A DNA stretch of 64,000 nt, taken from positions 750,456-814,455 of the forward strand of contig MU004198.1 of the NCBI GenBank assembly GCA_010093605.1, in the 5' to 3' direction. Below the pieces are notes generated by a model that searched no databases, was not told the origin of the DNA, and saw only the letters and a program-made list of their open reading frames with translations. This document shows positions 22,268-32,657 of the stretch, piece by piece. This stretch comes from Lophium mytilinum. Taxonomy: Eukaryota; Ascomycota; Dothideomycetes; Mytilinidiales; Mytilinidiaceae. The position numbers were made by a program, and so were the translations under genes. Position 1 is the first letter of the stretch. The number at the start of each line of letters is the position of its first letter.

Positions 22268-23762
22268 GTTGATGTGTGGGGACGAAGGACGAGAATTTGA
22301 ATGAAAAAATGGGTTGCAAGTCGAGGATTGTTGCGGTTGCGATTCGATTGGCCTATACCAAGAACCGGAGACGATACAACAGATAAATAGCCCATCCGCC
22401 AAATCTACGTTCGTCATAGATCTCAGATCGACGGTTTGTGACATGATGCGTTGCCGAGGATTTACCAATGATTTGGTGGATGCGGACACCGCTAGCAATT
22501 ACTATCTCGCCAATCTCTACGCTATTCCACGCTATTACGCGCTATTGCACACTATGACGTTGCTCTTGCAGCTTGTGACGGTATGTTGTCAGATTATTCT
22601 ACTCTTGTACAAACCGAAGACAGCGTAGGGGTAAAATGTACAACAGCGGCTTCTATACAGCAAAGTTCGTGGCTTCATTAGCTGCGCCGAGGTACTAGAC
22701 GCAGCAAGACTCTATACTGCAACTTCCTCTAGCTTTATTCCTATATACATGGCGCAAGACTAGCGCGCCTATGCAGCCTACCAGACCTTCCCTCCGTCTG
22801 CGGCGTTGTCCGGTTCTCTCACTTCCGAATTTCCTCTGGGCCTCGTCAGGACGGTGGCCCGTGGGAGTCCCCATCCCTCCTTTAAAAAAAGACACCGCAA
22901 GCGCGCGACGTCACACCAGCCCTCTTCTCTTACTACGTCCGACATCTAACTAGCAATCCACTCCTAGATGCAAGTCCTGCTAGTTTCTTCGCTGAGCCTC
23001 TCTAAGCCCGGCGCATTATATAAAGGGCCCCAATCCTCCTACAACTCTCTATCAATTATATGGGACGGTATATTTGTGAGACGACATGTTCCTAAAATGA
23101 CAGTTTCTCAGAAGAACATGTTTCCAAGATAGCTTTATTCTTAAGACCCTAATATTCGAAGACAAGGACACTCTCTAGACACCTTTTCTCTTAAGATTAG
23201 CCGCTCTTCATCTAAACCCAGGCCTCAGCCGACCTCAGCTATAACGGCGCATGACTACGTAAGTAGCGGAGCTTGCGCATCGTGCACATTGGTATAGTAT
23301 AGCAAGTTGTATAATGTTCTGATATGCACCTAAATTGTTTCCTTTCTCGTTTAGAAGACGGAGCAGCTCGTGCTCTAACATAAGTTGTGTCTGTGCGGTG
23401 GAGACCCTAACCTGAGACCGAGCAGCTCGATAGAACCCAGTCTTCGGCCCTCAGACCCTGGCCCTGTAGTTATCAGGGAGAGGTGAGACTAGGTTCCTTC
23501 CGCTACATCTAAAGACCTATTTCCGGGCTTATAGGCCTGCTAGTCTCCAGTTTCAGGGCCTACTTCTCGAGTAGACTGACCCTTCGACGCAACACAGCCG
23601 AATGCTGAGTCATCTTTTGAGATGACAACCAGGGCGGGACGATCCGAGCCAAGGTAGTGGTTTGCTAATCTACGCTGCATTTGCTATCAGACTTCGCCTA
23701 TTATAGTATCCGCGGCCTTGAGATTGCTGCAGGGCCAGGGACAATACCGTGTAGCCGGGAGG
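22268..23762. other. Intergenic, probable decayed repeat material
   Basis: Long stretch without a gene. It contains a CT-rich segment, a TATATAAAG near 23017 and the right copy of the dispersed repeat at 23298-23352. It may include remnants of a retroelement LTR, but I could not define ends. No protein motif was found. Confidence 0.35.
23298..23352 (+). repeat. Dispersed direct repeat, right copy
   Basis: Partner of the repeat at 21569-21622: TATAGCAAGTTGTATAATGT and following bases through TGTTTCCTTT. Same orientation; differences are mainly transitions. Confidence 0.5.
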
Positions 23763-23770
23763 TATAAATA
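23763..23770 (+). promoter_or_regulatory. TATA box of the GST gene
   Basis: TATAAATA lies 114 bp before the ATG at 23877 and is followed by a pyrimidine-rich start region (CTCTTCAATTC, CATCATACACCTC). A canonical TATA box fits an inducible gene such as a detoxification enzyme. Confidence 0.6.
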
Positions 23771-23876
23771 GCCTGGCTTCGCTCTTCAATTCAGGCCATC
23801 ATACACCTCTCTGGAGCAGCCAAGCAGTTTGAAGGAAATTGGAGCAAATCAGATCTCAAATCCTCATAAACCCAAT

Positions 23877-24626
23877 ATGGCAAAGCCCATCACGCTCTAC
23901 AGCTTCGCCCCTGGCCCCAACCCCTGGATCGTAGCTATCATACTCGAAGAGTACGACACACCCTACGAAACTATATTCATGTCGAGAGAAGACATCCATC
24001 AAGAATCGTACGAGCTGAAGAATCCGAATAGAAAGGTACCGACCATCGAGGACCCGAACACTGGCATTACACTCTTTGAGGTGCGTTTCCAATATCCAGA
24101 TCGCATGTTCCACGCAGTCTATCCTCGAATACAGCGATAATGACAACGCAGTCAGTCCGGTGCCATCATCCAATACCTCATCGACACCTACGACAAAACC
24201 AACAAACTCGTACACACCACCCTCCCACAGAAATATCTCACGCTCTCCTGGCTCAGTCTACAAATGAGCGCGCAGGGGCCGTACTTCTGGCAAGCCGCGT
24301 ATTTCGCCTGCTTCCACCCAGAGAAGAGCGTCGCTGCGGCGATCGATCGCTATGTTACCGAGATGAAGCGGATCGTCGGCGTTATCGATCGTCACTTGAA
24401 ACGCGCGGGGACGCAGTATCTTGTTGGCGATAAGTGCACGTTCGCGGATCTGGCGTTTGTGATGTGGGACCAGATTATGCCGCTGCTGGTGGGTGAGTGG
24501 GATTTCAAGACTGAGGCTCCGGATTTTGCGGCTTGGAATAAGGGGCTGGTGGCGCGGGCGGTGCGGAAGGTATTGGCGGATAAGGAGAGGGCGACGTCTG
24601 CTGATCATGCTGCGCCAGCGTCTTGA
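23877..24626 (+). CDS. Glutathione S-transferase, 224 aa, two exons
   Basis: Exons 23877-24080 and 24156-24626 with a 75-nt GT-AG intron, joined LFE|SGAIIQYL. The N-terminal thioredoxin-like domain (ITLYSFAPGPNPWIVAIILE, then NRKVPTIEDPNTGITLFESG) carries the cis-Pro in KVP and the E-S glutathione-binding pair. The C-terminal helical domain has the usual GDKCTFADLAFVMWD motif containing the N-capping box and conserved Asp. The family resembles fungal Ure2/GTT-like GSTs. The active-site residue cannot be fixed with certainty; Ser/Asn near the FAPGPNP loop is likely. It is a cytosolic enzyme conjugating glutathione to electrophiles. The promoter has a TATA box. Confidence 0.92.
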
Positions 24627-24846
24627 TTGGGCGCGGGGTTGGTCATCTGAGGCACCGAATTGCGTGGGAGGTCATGAAACAGAGAATACATCCTCTATCA
24701 ACCTCACTTCGTTCTCGCCGACGGTTTGATAGAATAGGAGTAAGTGCGTAAGTGGCGATCATGGTATTTGGACCGCAGTGATTACGAAATATCTTGATAA
24801 AGAAACGGGATGCAGATTTAGGAGGAACACTATAAATATGTCAATA

Positions 24847-26091
24847 CTACTGAAGCATACCACGATCCGTAAACATGATATCTGCTGCTCGAAACGCCTC
24901 ATAAACCTCGTCGGGAAAGTTCCCACGATCGCGAACCGTGACGCTTTTCAGATTCGGAAAGTCGCCAGACGCCAGCTGGATAATACGTCCCGGGACTGGC
25001 TCATACCCATTGATTGTCAAGCACTCCAAGGATGGAGGCAGGGTTTTGGCTAGACTCGGTGGGACGTTCCCAAGATGTCGAAAGATAAGAACGGTCGGGG
25101 CGAAAATTATGCGTAATCTTGAGAACTCGTGGAAGTTTACGAGACTCACTTCACTGTCGATTGGTTCGCTTGGAGAGTGAGTCGAGAGGTGGAACTGTTC
25201 CAGAGAATGCTTTTGCGCTTGAAGGTGGGACATGAGGAGCAACAGATGGTGGCTCCAGGGAAATGACCTTATCTTGATAGTGATCGACCGAAGGGCCTTG
25301 AATGTCTTGATGATATTATTTTTCTCGGTCAAATAGGGAAGGAGATGGTCATTCGAGTGAGGGAAAAGAATTAAATGTTCAATCGGTGACGATAGCTCTG
25401 GTAGGTACAATCTGTCTCGCTCCCAACCCTCAATCTCGAGGGTGCGGAGTGAAGTGGCTTGCAGGATTGAGATAAGGGACTCCCTTGAAACAGCCCAGCA
25501 AGTCGCGAGAGAAAGCTTTCTAAGGCGTTGAAGGCGATTGGGGTGTTCTAAGAAGGCTTCAAATGGCGGATAAGGAGTAAGGAGTTCTGCCTCCATTGTG
25601 GATGGTGGTAGTCTCAGTGCCGTGAGTCGCGGAAGCCGAAATAAGATTGCCGTAACCCATGCGTCGACCGAAAGAACGCCCGGCATCCCAATGTCCGCTA
25701 CAGCAGATGTCACTAGTTCCTGATCCTTTGGCGACAGAGACAGTTTCACTAGACTCAGCAGACTCTTCTCCTGCATTGGATCCCGCTCTTCATAGATAAT
25801 TTCCACACTTCTCACACTAGTCGCCAACGCCGAGTCCCTGAGAAATACCACCGACTCTTTAAGGCTCGTGAGACTGTGCGGAGAAAGTTTGATATGTCGA
25901 TAGCGGAAAGTGTCTGTCAAGCGGGACAGTTGTTTCGAGGTCAACAGTAAGCTACGGAAATCGGGCTGCGAGGTTATAGACTCCCATGATTCATCGGACG
26001 ACTCGAAGATGTGGGCAATGATGTCTAAAATCAACTCTTCTGGCAGACTGGTAAGAAGGCCGTTTGGTATGCCTTGCGCTAGATAGACCAT
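24847..26091 (-). CDS. F-box protein with LRR-like C-terminus, 414 aa
   Basis: Intronless. An N-terminal F-box at about residues 12-60 begins LLTSLPEELILDIIAHIF and continues LLLTSKQLSRLTDTFRYRHI. The rest is leucine-rich with irregular repeats (LQRLRKLSLATCWAV, SLRTLEIEGW, SLECLTINGYE, FPNLKSVTVRDRG), as in fungal F-box/LRR proteins. F-box proteins link substrates to Skp1-Cul1 ubiquitin ligases; the substrate is unknown. An upstream minus-strand frame (25991-26329) is an unsupported shadow. Fungal genomes carry many such lineage-specific F-box genes. Confidence 0.8.
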   Translation of the reverse strand: MVYLAQGIPNGLLTSLPEELILDIIAHIFESSDESWESITSQPDFRSLLLTSKQLSRLTDTFRYRHIKLSPHSLTSLKESVVFLRDSALATSVRSVEIIYEERDPMQEKSLLSLVKLSLSPKDQELVTSAVADIGMPGVLSVDAWVTAILFRLPRLTALRLPPSTMEAELLTPYPPFEAFLEHPNRLQRLRKLSLATCWAVSRESLISILQATSLRTLEIEGWERDRLYLPELSSPIEHLILFPHSNDHLLPYLTEKNNIIKTFKALRSITIKIRSFPWSHHLLLLMSHLQAQKHSLEQFHLSTHSPSEPIDSEVSLVNFHEFSRLRIIFAPTVLIFRHLGNVPPSLAKTLPPSLECLTINGYEPVPGRIIQLASGDFPNLKSVTVRDRGNFPDEVYEAFRAADIMFTDRGMLQ

Positions 26092-26505
26092 GGTTACTGT
26101 AGGTAATGCACGATGCGTGCTGCAGGAAGAAACGATGGAAAGAGAAGAGAGGCTGCCTCATGAGGGGTGCGCAGTCAGCGGGTGGAGAAAGGTTGATGTA
26201 GAAGGCTGATGGCTGCCTGGCACCCTGGCGTGCCTGGCTGGCTGCACCAATGAATCGCGAAACCCAGAACGAGGAAAAACTTCCCACCGATTCTCTGCGA
26301 CAGCCTCGGTCGGCGCTCTTTCTAGCCACTGGTTGACATAATACCGATAATTTTGAATAGGTATGTACATTTGAGAGTGGGCCGCAGCGGATGAGAAGCA
26401 GACCTGAGCCGAAACTAAGCGGGGCCTGAGCCGAACTTAGCTAAAGCGGTACTCTATTTTGTCACGTGAACAGTAGGTATCCAAGGTATGCATATTAGGG
26501 TGGTA
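26092..26505. other. Promoter region of the F-box gene; short tandem duplication
   Basis: Non-coding. A near-duplicate CCTGAGCCGAA unit occurs twice around 26403-26435. Otherwise nothing is recognised. Confidence 0.4.
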
Positions 26506-26513
26506 TAAAAGAA
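26506..26513. repeat. Target-site duplication (left) of the hAT-type MITE
   Basis: TAAAAGAA, repeated exactly at 27046-27053 on the other side of the element. Confidence 0.7.
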
Positions 26514-27045
26514 GGCTAGTGCTAGGTGGCCAACCCTTTTTACTACTTAGCTAATGCTGTATTGCTATCTAGCCTACCCACCCCCCTATAGACCTTTTAC
26601 CGCGTTCTAATTAGCTTAGATAGCTTATAGAAAGGTCTAGCTATTTACTCTATATATATAGCCTTTCTATTTTATCTATAGTCTTTCTTTTAGTCTAGCT
26701 ATATATATAGCTATCTATCTACCTACTTATCTATCTAGAAGAATGCCTAAACTATTAGTTTTATACCTAATAGAGGCCTTCTCTCTATTACCTTTAGCCT
26801 AAAAGCACCTATATAAAGTCTTTATTAATAAGATCTTTTATATACTTATTCTTATTAGTAAGCTTATAAGCTACTTTATAAGGCTATAGCAGGCCTCTAC
26901 CTATTATATTTTATCCTCTAGAGGAGCCGGCCCGGTAAATAAGCTAATTAAAATATAGTAAAAGGTCCGTAGGGGTGTAGGTAGGCTAGATAGTAATATA
27001 ATATTAGCTAAATAGTAAAAAGAGGTCGGCCACCTAGCACCGGCC
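26514..27045. mobile_element. hAT-type MITE, 532 bp, RIP-degraded
   Basis: Terminal inverted repeats of roughly 100 bp: left GGCTAGTGCTAGGTGGCCAA, right (reverse complement) GGCCGGTGCTAGGTGGCCGA, with matching text continuing through the CTATCTAGCCTACC region to about 26620. Differences between the arms are mostly C/T and G/A. The element is flanked by a perfect 8-bp duplication, TAAAAGAA, the size made by hAT transposases. The interior is extremely TA-rich and has no ORF, so the copy is non-autonomous. Confidence 0.8.
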
Positions 27046-27053
27046 TAAAAGAA
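27046..27053. repeat. Target-site duplication (right) of the hAT-type MITE
   Basis: TAAAAGAA, identical to 26506-26513. Confidence 0.7.
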
Positions 27054-27594
27054 AGTAATTTTAAGCTTGAACTGGTGATTCTTGCAGCGGTGGTTGTTTT
27101 TCACGGCAATGTTTTAGAGCGAGAGAACAAAATGGGAAGGGCACGTGACTGAGGTGACAACGACGTCGCGAAGTGGAGCTATCACTCGTCCATATGAAAG
27201 GAGATCAGGCATATGCAAAAGCCAGATTGAATCTCAGCAACTACGACAGTTTGTAATGACCCTGATCACAAGCTAAAAATCTGAGAGACCTTGCCTAGGC
27301 TACTAATGCCAAGACTTTGAACTACTGAAAAGGGCATTCATAGCGCTGTTAAAAACCATGTATGCTCACGTCCTAAATTCAAAATGAACCCAAGTTTATT
27401 CATTCGTGGGCTAAGAGCTTTACGCACAAATAGATTCTTGTGCCAATGTACCAGGCGTGCAAGGCTAGGAAACACTAGCCTTTGATAGGATTTAGATGCA
27501 TGAAGATGCATGATCTAACAGGCTCAAGCGAGCGGGCCGCTCCAACCTCTCGTCAACACCCAGCCAGCCTTCTCCCCACCGCAACCAACAAAAG
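27054..27594. other. Intergenic; no gene seen
   Basis: Upstream region of the gene at 27595. No motifs apart from a pyrimidine-rich stretch just before the start codon. Confidence 0.4.
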
Positions 27595-29199
27595 ATGTCT
27601 GCCTTCAGCCCCAAAGTATCTACGGCTACTTCTCAGATTAGAGCAATGGAGATCAACCAGGCCCGGCAACGAGTCTCCCTCGTGGATTTACTAAACCCCT
27701 CCTCCATGTACCCGGTCTTCAACAGCCTACGCGCCAGCCTTGACGCCTGCAGTATCCTTAATCTGACATCTACGTGCAAGCGTCTGCACTCCCTGCGCCA
27801 CTACTTATGGGATATCAATCGATCGCTCCGCCGGTTTGTGGATGACCCTATGGAATTTCGGTCGCAGATGGGGGCAGCAGACGGCCTTATCTCGGGGAGT
27901 TTTGTACTGCAGTTCTTTGAGGGCGTGTTTTGGGAAGAGTCGGATCTGGACGTGTTCATTAGGAACGATGGGAGGGAGAGGGCATTTGCAGCGTATCTAA
28001 TACACAAGGAGAGCTATGAGTGTATCAATCCGGTGGGTTCAGATGCCCAGGTGGATCCGCTGGAGTACGAGATGAAAGGAGACTTCAAGGTAAGATAATT
28101 TCACATGTTCAGACACGGATGAGCTATGCGATTATCAGCTGCTGTTGCCTGAGACATCCTAGATTGTAGTCGAAATTCAGGAAGAGATGGAAGTCACGTG
28201 AAGGTGAGACATGAGCCTTGCTTCATACACGACAGCACGCTTCTCCAAGCATGTTGGAGTACATCAAGTAGTGGCAGACGTCATGCTATATCTCTTTTCT
28301 ACACGTCGTTCTACATGAGATCCCTCAATTAGTCAACCATTATCACCATACTAATCGCTGTTTCTAAGGTGCTCACCTACCTCCGCAAGTCTTCCAACAA
28401 CACTACCCATTACCCAAAGATACAAATCATAGTAACCAAGGACCTTCCCATCTTCCGCATCCTTCAGTCTTTCTACACGACTTGTGTCGTCAACGTCATC
28501 TCCTGGAACAAAGCTTACGCCATCTATGCCCGCCCCACGTTCGCAATGCACAAGACCTACTGTCTCAGATCTGTTGACGATACCATCGGCGCCTTACTCC
28601 GGAAATACAGCGACAGAGGATGGCAGAGTCACGACGTCCTATGGCCCGAAGAGGCGCGATCACCACTCAACCCCTTCCGGACACCGAGAAGAGTTGGCGA
28701 TAGCTTCACCTGGACACTCCCACTCTCCACTACCGGCATTCGCACTTCAAAGACACCAGACTCAGTCCTCGAGTACTCCCAATTCGGCTTCGCCCATACC
28801 AACGACACCACCAACATCGACGCCCAAACCTATTCATTCCAAACCTGTTACGGCGTCGAGATCCTGCCTTTCCGCGCCCATGTCTTGCGCTACGATTACA
28901 CTTTCACGTCATCCGATTCAGGATGGTGCTTCTACCTCGGGGAGCGCGTGGACCGGTTGACATACTTGGAGTTGCGGAAGATGAGGCCGGAGGACCGCCC
29001 GGAGGAGTTTGAGCAGAGTATAAGTAGGGATGGCGAGCCGCAGACAAGGTGTTTGTATACTTGGGATTTTGAGAAGCCGGCCTGGTGGACATATTATGAT
29101 GCGCAGATCCCAGAATGGTATAAGCAATACGAGGAAGATCAAGTGCGGGCGAAGGGGCTGTTTCCGGATAGTGAGAGGCGGGTGTCGCGAGGGCGCTAG
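27595..29199 (+). CDS. Fungal nucleotidyltransferase-like protein with F-box-like N-terminus, 441 aa
   Basis: Exon 1 is 27595-28089 and exon 2 is 28369-29199. The 279-nt intron (GTAAGA...TTTCTAAG) is long for this window but in phase (DFK|VLTYLRK). Residues ~35-80 (ACSILNLTSTCKRLHSLRHY) resemble an F-box helix bundle. Then comes SGSFVLQFFEG followed by EESDLDVFIR: a Gly-Ser motif ~12 residues before an Asp-x-Asp, the layout of nucleotidyltransferase active sites. Similar fungal proteins of unknown function carry 'ISGS..LQFF......DSDLD'. The C-terminal part has many Tyr/Trp (LYTWDFEKPAWWTYYD) and no recognised domain. Enzymatic activity is inferred only from the motif. Confidence 0.7.
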
Positions 29200-29866
29200 G
29201 CTAGATGCGCTATAGCGCATTGTGCACAATTCTCATTTGAATAAGAGATTTCAGGAAGGATGGGGCTAGGTTCACGGTGTCATGATTTTATAAGAAAGCA
29301 AAGACTTAAACCCTAGCGTACTAGCTCAGTCTAGGACAACAAATCTTCGAGTATTTCGACTTCTGTTGACATTATCGTGACAGTAACAACTGTAACAATG
29401 GGGAAGTAGGCTTTGAATAACACACAAATGAGACGTAAGGTTGAAAGAAGCCAGAATTGTAGGACCTGCCAGGGCTCCGTAAGGGTCCCATGCGCTAGAC
29501 CCAATGAGTCGCGCTAAATAAGCGTCCCACGAAGCCTTTCTTCAACGTCAAGTCTATTATCTACGACCTTCCTATTCCAATGCTCTCTAAAACCCATTTG
29601 ATCTTCTTAATGCATAGATAGCGAATGTAACGCCACTAGCATAGTCATCACTACCTTACCGCGCTAAGCCCGTACCCGAATATAATGTTAACACCGTGAT
29701 GCCGTGAAGATTATGCTAGCAAGATGTTCGAATAATATTAACATGCGTGTCCTGCCGAGCATCCTTACCCCGGCGTGTTAGTGTAATATCCTGTTAAATT
29801 TTAAGATTATTTTAAGATGAGATGGTATTAATAACATATAATTTTAATAGCATTTTAGAAGGAATA

Positions 29867-29930
29867 CGTGTTTACTAAGAAAAGTATATTTAGGCTAAAA
29901 TTATGTTTTACTAGGAAACTATGTTTAAGA
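29867..29930 (+). repeat. AT-rich direct repeat, copy 1
   Basis: TTTACTAAGAAAAGTATATT through AACTATGTTTAAG. It matches 30184-30247 at most positions in the same orientation. Confidence 0.55.
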
Positions 29931-30183
29931 CCAGTTATTTTTAACTACCCCTCTTTCTCTTTCTTAGTAATGCTGTATCTTCTACCACACTAACGCTAAA
30001 AAGCTAGATCCCGCTGAATAATGTATTTTTCCCAAAGTTTACCCTGGGGCCAAATTTTATAACGGGTGACATTACAGGTGGCACCACGGGTGGTATAGTG
30101 GGGGGGGGGAGGCCTAGGTATCTACTAAGGTGCAAGCTTAGGTAATGGGAAAAATACAGGCTTATATAAGCTAGCTAGAACAC

Positions 30184-30247
30184 TATGTTTACCTAGAAAA
30201 TTATATTTAGAATAGAAATTATGTTCTATAGAAAACTATGTTTAGGG
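30184..30247 (+). repeat. AT-rich direct repeat, copy 2
   Basis: TTTACCTAGAAAATTATATT through AACTATGTTTAGG, partner of 29867-29930. Confidence 0.55.
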
Positions 30248-30565
30248 CTAAAAACTGTATTAATATAATATCTATTTAATAAGACATTATTGTCCTATTA
30301 TATTTAACTTAAAATCCTATTACACCTGAAAAGCATATATACATGATGGCCACGTCGTGTTCGCGTAGCAGCTTAGCGCGGCTAGGTAGCCTCCGTGACT
30401 CACCGCCGCCTCGCACAGCCTTGCTTACTTAGCGTCTCAGCCTACCCGAAATTGTACTTAAGCTACCCATACGAAAATCTGTCGAAAATCATAATCTTCT
30501 TATATCTACAATTGCATTTCCCTTTCTGATATAGCCAGTTCCTCATAATTTGGTCGATCATCACA

Positions 30566-31364
30566 ATGCTCATCCGCCCCCTACTCCGAGAAGACCTCCC
30601 CGCCGTCGCACCCATCGTCCACGACACCTTCTCCAACGACGAACTCTTCACATGGCTCTACCCCCATCAAGAAAAATACCCGAATGACCTCCGCCGCTTC
30701 CAGCTCATCCGGCTGCGCTCGCGCCTCGTCCAGCTCGGCTCCCACGGCTTCGTCGCAGAATCGGAAGCAGGTGACGCGGAATGGAACGGCGCGCCCGAAA
30801 TCCTAGGTTTCGCGTTCTATATCCGCGAAGGGAACGACGAGAAGGCTGCCAAATGGCGGCAGGACTCGATCGCGAAGCGTACGTTGCGAAGAGCGATTTG
30901 GGTTGTGTTGTGCTGATTGGATGGCAGGGTTGGATAGGTATCTACTCAGCTGGGAGCAGTGGTATGAGGAGAAGGCGTTAGACCGGGCCTCAGATCCCGC
31001 CCGGGCGAAGATGATGCATGCTGCGACGCAGTACAGCTTTTATTCGCAATTGGAGTCGTACTGGTATCTGGGGTTGCTCGGCGTGTCTCCCAAGCACCAG
31101 CGCAGGGGTATCGGCGCGAGGCTTGTGGCGCATGGGCAGAAGATTGCTGCGGAGGATAAGATGCCTGTGACGCTGGAGGCGAGTGTGATGGGGCGGGGGT
31201 TGTATGCGAAGCTGGGCTTTTTGGAGATTGAGAGGTTGAAGATTGTAGACGGGCTGGAGGGGGTAGCGATGCTTTGGGAGCCGGAGGGGACGGAGGGAAC
31301 GTGGTTGGTGAGAGGGGAAGGTGAGAAGGCGAAGTTGAAAAAGAAGGAAACGGAATCGTCGTAG
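30566..31364 (+). CDS. GNAT-family N-acetyltransferase, 249 aa
   Basis: Exon 1 is 30566-30878 and exon 2 is 30928-31364. The 49-nt intron (GTACGT, GCTGAT branch, GGCAG) joins SIAKR to LDRYLLSWEQWYEE in phase. The N-terminus (MLIRPLLREDLPAVAPIV) is the usual first strand-helix of GNAT enzymes. The acetyl-CoA-binding motif A is YLGLLGVSPKHQRRGIGARL, with the Q/R-x-x-G-x-G/A loop as RRGIGA, followed by motif B (YAKLGFLEIERL). It belongs to the fungal group of small-substrate GNATs, and the substrate is unknown. The C-terminal ~20 residues are Lys/Glu-rich and probably disordered. Confidence 0.9.
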
Positions 31365-31669
31365 CCGTATTGAGATGGCTGATCTCCTCGCATACGACCG
31401 CAAACGGGTGCCAGGCAGCTAGACAAGTGCCAACTTTTCATGCGACAAACGCTGCCCTCTCTGAGATGACCGCAACGTAAAGCAAGCAGGATATGTGTCT
31501 TTGGTGAGCTATCATGAATAGTATTCATATATCAAAGAGCCATCTGATTGGTTAACTGTTCATCTCACACTCAGTTCTAGATCTCAGTAATCTCCGTCCA
31601 ATCTCTCAATGTACTTCTTCAAGTGCGTAGTCTGCGCAGGCAACGCGATTCACCACAACCATAACACGC
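31365..31669. other. Intergenic between convergent genes
   Basis: 3' regions of the GNAT and SDR genes; nothing else seen. Confidence 0.5.
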
Positions 31670-32657
31670 TCAGATCTCCCCCAGTTCCCAACCCACGAAG
31701 GAAACTCCACCGAGCTTAGTATCCAGTAGGTCAGTGCTCAAAATTTCCTTCTTTCTGGCCTTCAATTCATCTACGTCCCAGTTCACCCACACAAACTTAC
31801 CCCTGAGAAACTCGGCCTCGGAGCTGACCAGCCACAAGCAGAAGTGGCCAGGCAAATCGACTGCCGCGCGTTTAGTTTTCAAAGTGCTTAAATAGGTTCA
31901 TGGGGCGCAAGAAATACAGCGAGCGAAGCAGTAAGAAGATTTGAGGTAACTTACTATGATCCATGCCACCATGGCCGCTCTTGCGACTCATGTTGGTATC
32001 AACAAGGCCGGGGTGGACGTTGACGACGTGAAGCTCAGGATTTTCGAACGCTATGTAGTCGAACAACTTTGCCGCCGCGGCCTTGCTTGCAGCATAGGCG
32101 GACACACCAGGCTCTAGCGGTGGCATGTGGCCAATAGCAGTAGAGATGTGCAGAATATGCGCTCCTTCGGCTGCATATTTGACGAATCCTTTGACTGTGT
32201 ACAGCGCTCCCAGAATGTTGGTGTTAAACGCGGTCCACCAGTCCTGCACATCGAAATCTGGGCTGAGTACAGGTCGAGGGACTGGCATAAACGCGGAGTT
32301 GCAGATCAAGACATCGATCTTATCAAAGATTTGGCTGATCTTCAGGAAGGCACCATCGACCTGCTTCGCGTTCGTTATGTCGGTAGGCACGGCCAAGACT
32401 TCGGTGCCTAGGAATTCTTCTTCGATAGCATGTTTGGTCGCGAGAAGGTTCTTCTCGGTTCGGCTGATGATAGCTATCTTAGTGCTTCCGCCAGCTGCGA
32501 AGGCCTTTGCGATGCTGGCGCCGATGCCGCTTCCACCGCCGGTGATAACAACAGTCTTGTCTTTGACTGAGAGCTCAGGACGGGATGGTGATATGGCGGG
32601 GTATGATTCGCTATGCGACAGTTTGGTAAGAGATGGAAAAAATGAAGAAGAAGCCAT
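31670..32657 (-). CDS. Short-chain dehydrogenase/reductase, 297 aa, two exons
   Basis: Exon 1 is 32657-31955 and exon 2 is 31860-31670, with a 94-nt intron (GTAAGT, ACTAAAC branch, GGCAG). The cofactor motif is KTVVITGGGSGIGASIAKAF (Rossmann TGxxxGIG). The basic residue in IISRTEKNL favours NADP(H). The NSAF motif replaces the usual NNAG. The catalytic Ser is in HISTAIG and the YxxxK is in YAASKAAAAKLF. PGLVDTNM is the usual PG motif. The exon-2 tail (LPGHFCLWLVSSEAEFL, GKFVWVNWDVDEL) is characteristic of a group of uncharacterised fungal SDRs. If the intron is not removed, the frame ends at 31872. Substrate unknown. Confidence 0.92.

Larger units (their letters stand above)
29200..30565. other. 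Gene-free, with an AT-rich repeat block
   Basis: No gene seen. 29780-30330 is AT-rich. It holds a ~64-bp direct repeat (29867 and 30184), a run of nine or ten G near 30102, and GTGTAATA-type sequence in inverted orientation near both ends (29781 and 30325), which may mark a degraded TIR element. Confidence 0.4.

Noticed and set aside
22510-23250. Solo LTR of a retrotransposon
   Set aside because: CT-rich sequence and a TATATAAAG hint at one, but I could not define TG...CA ends or a target duplication.
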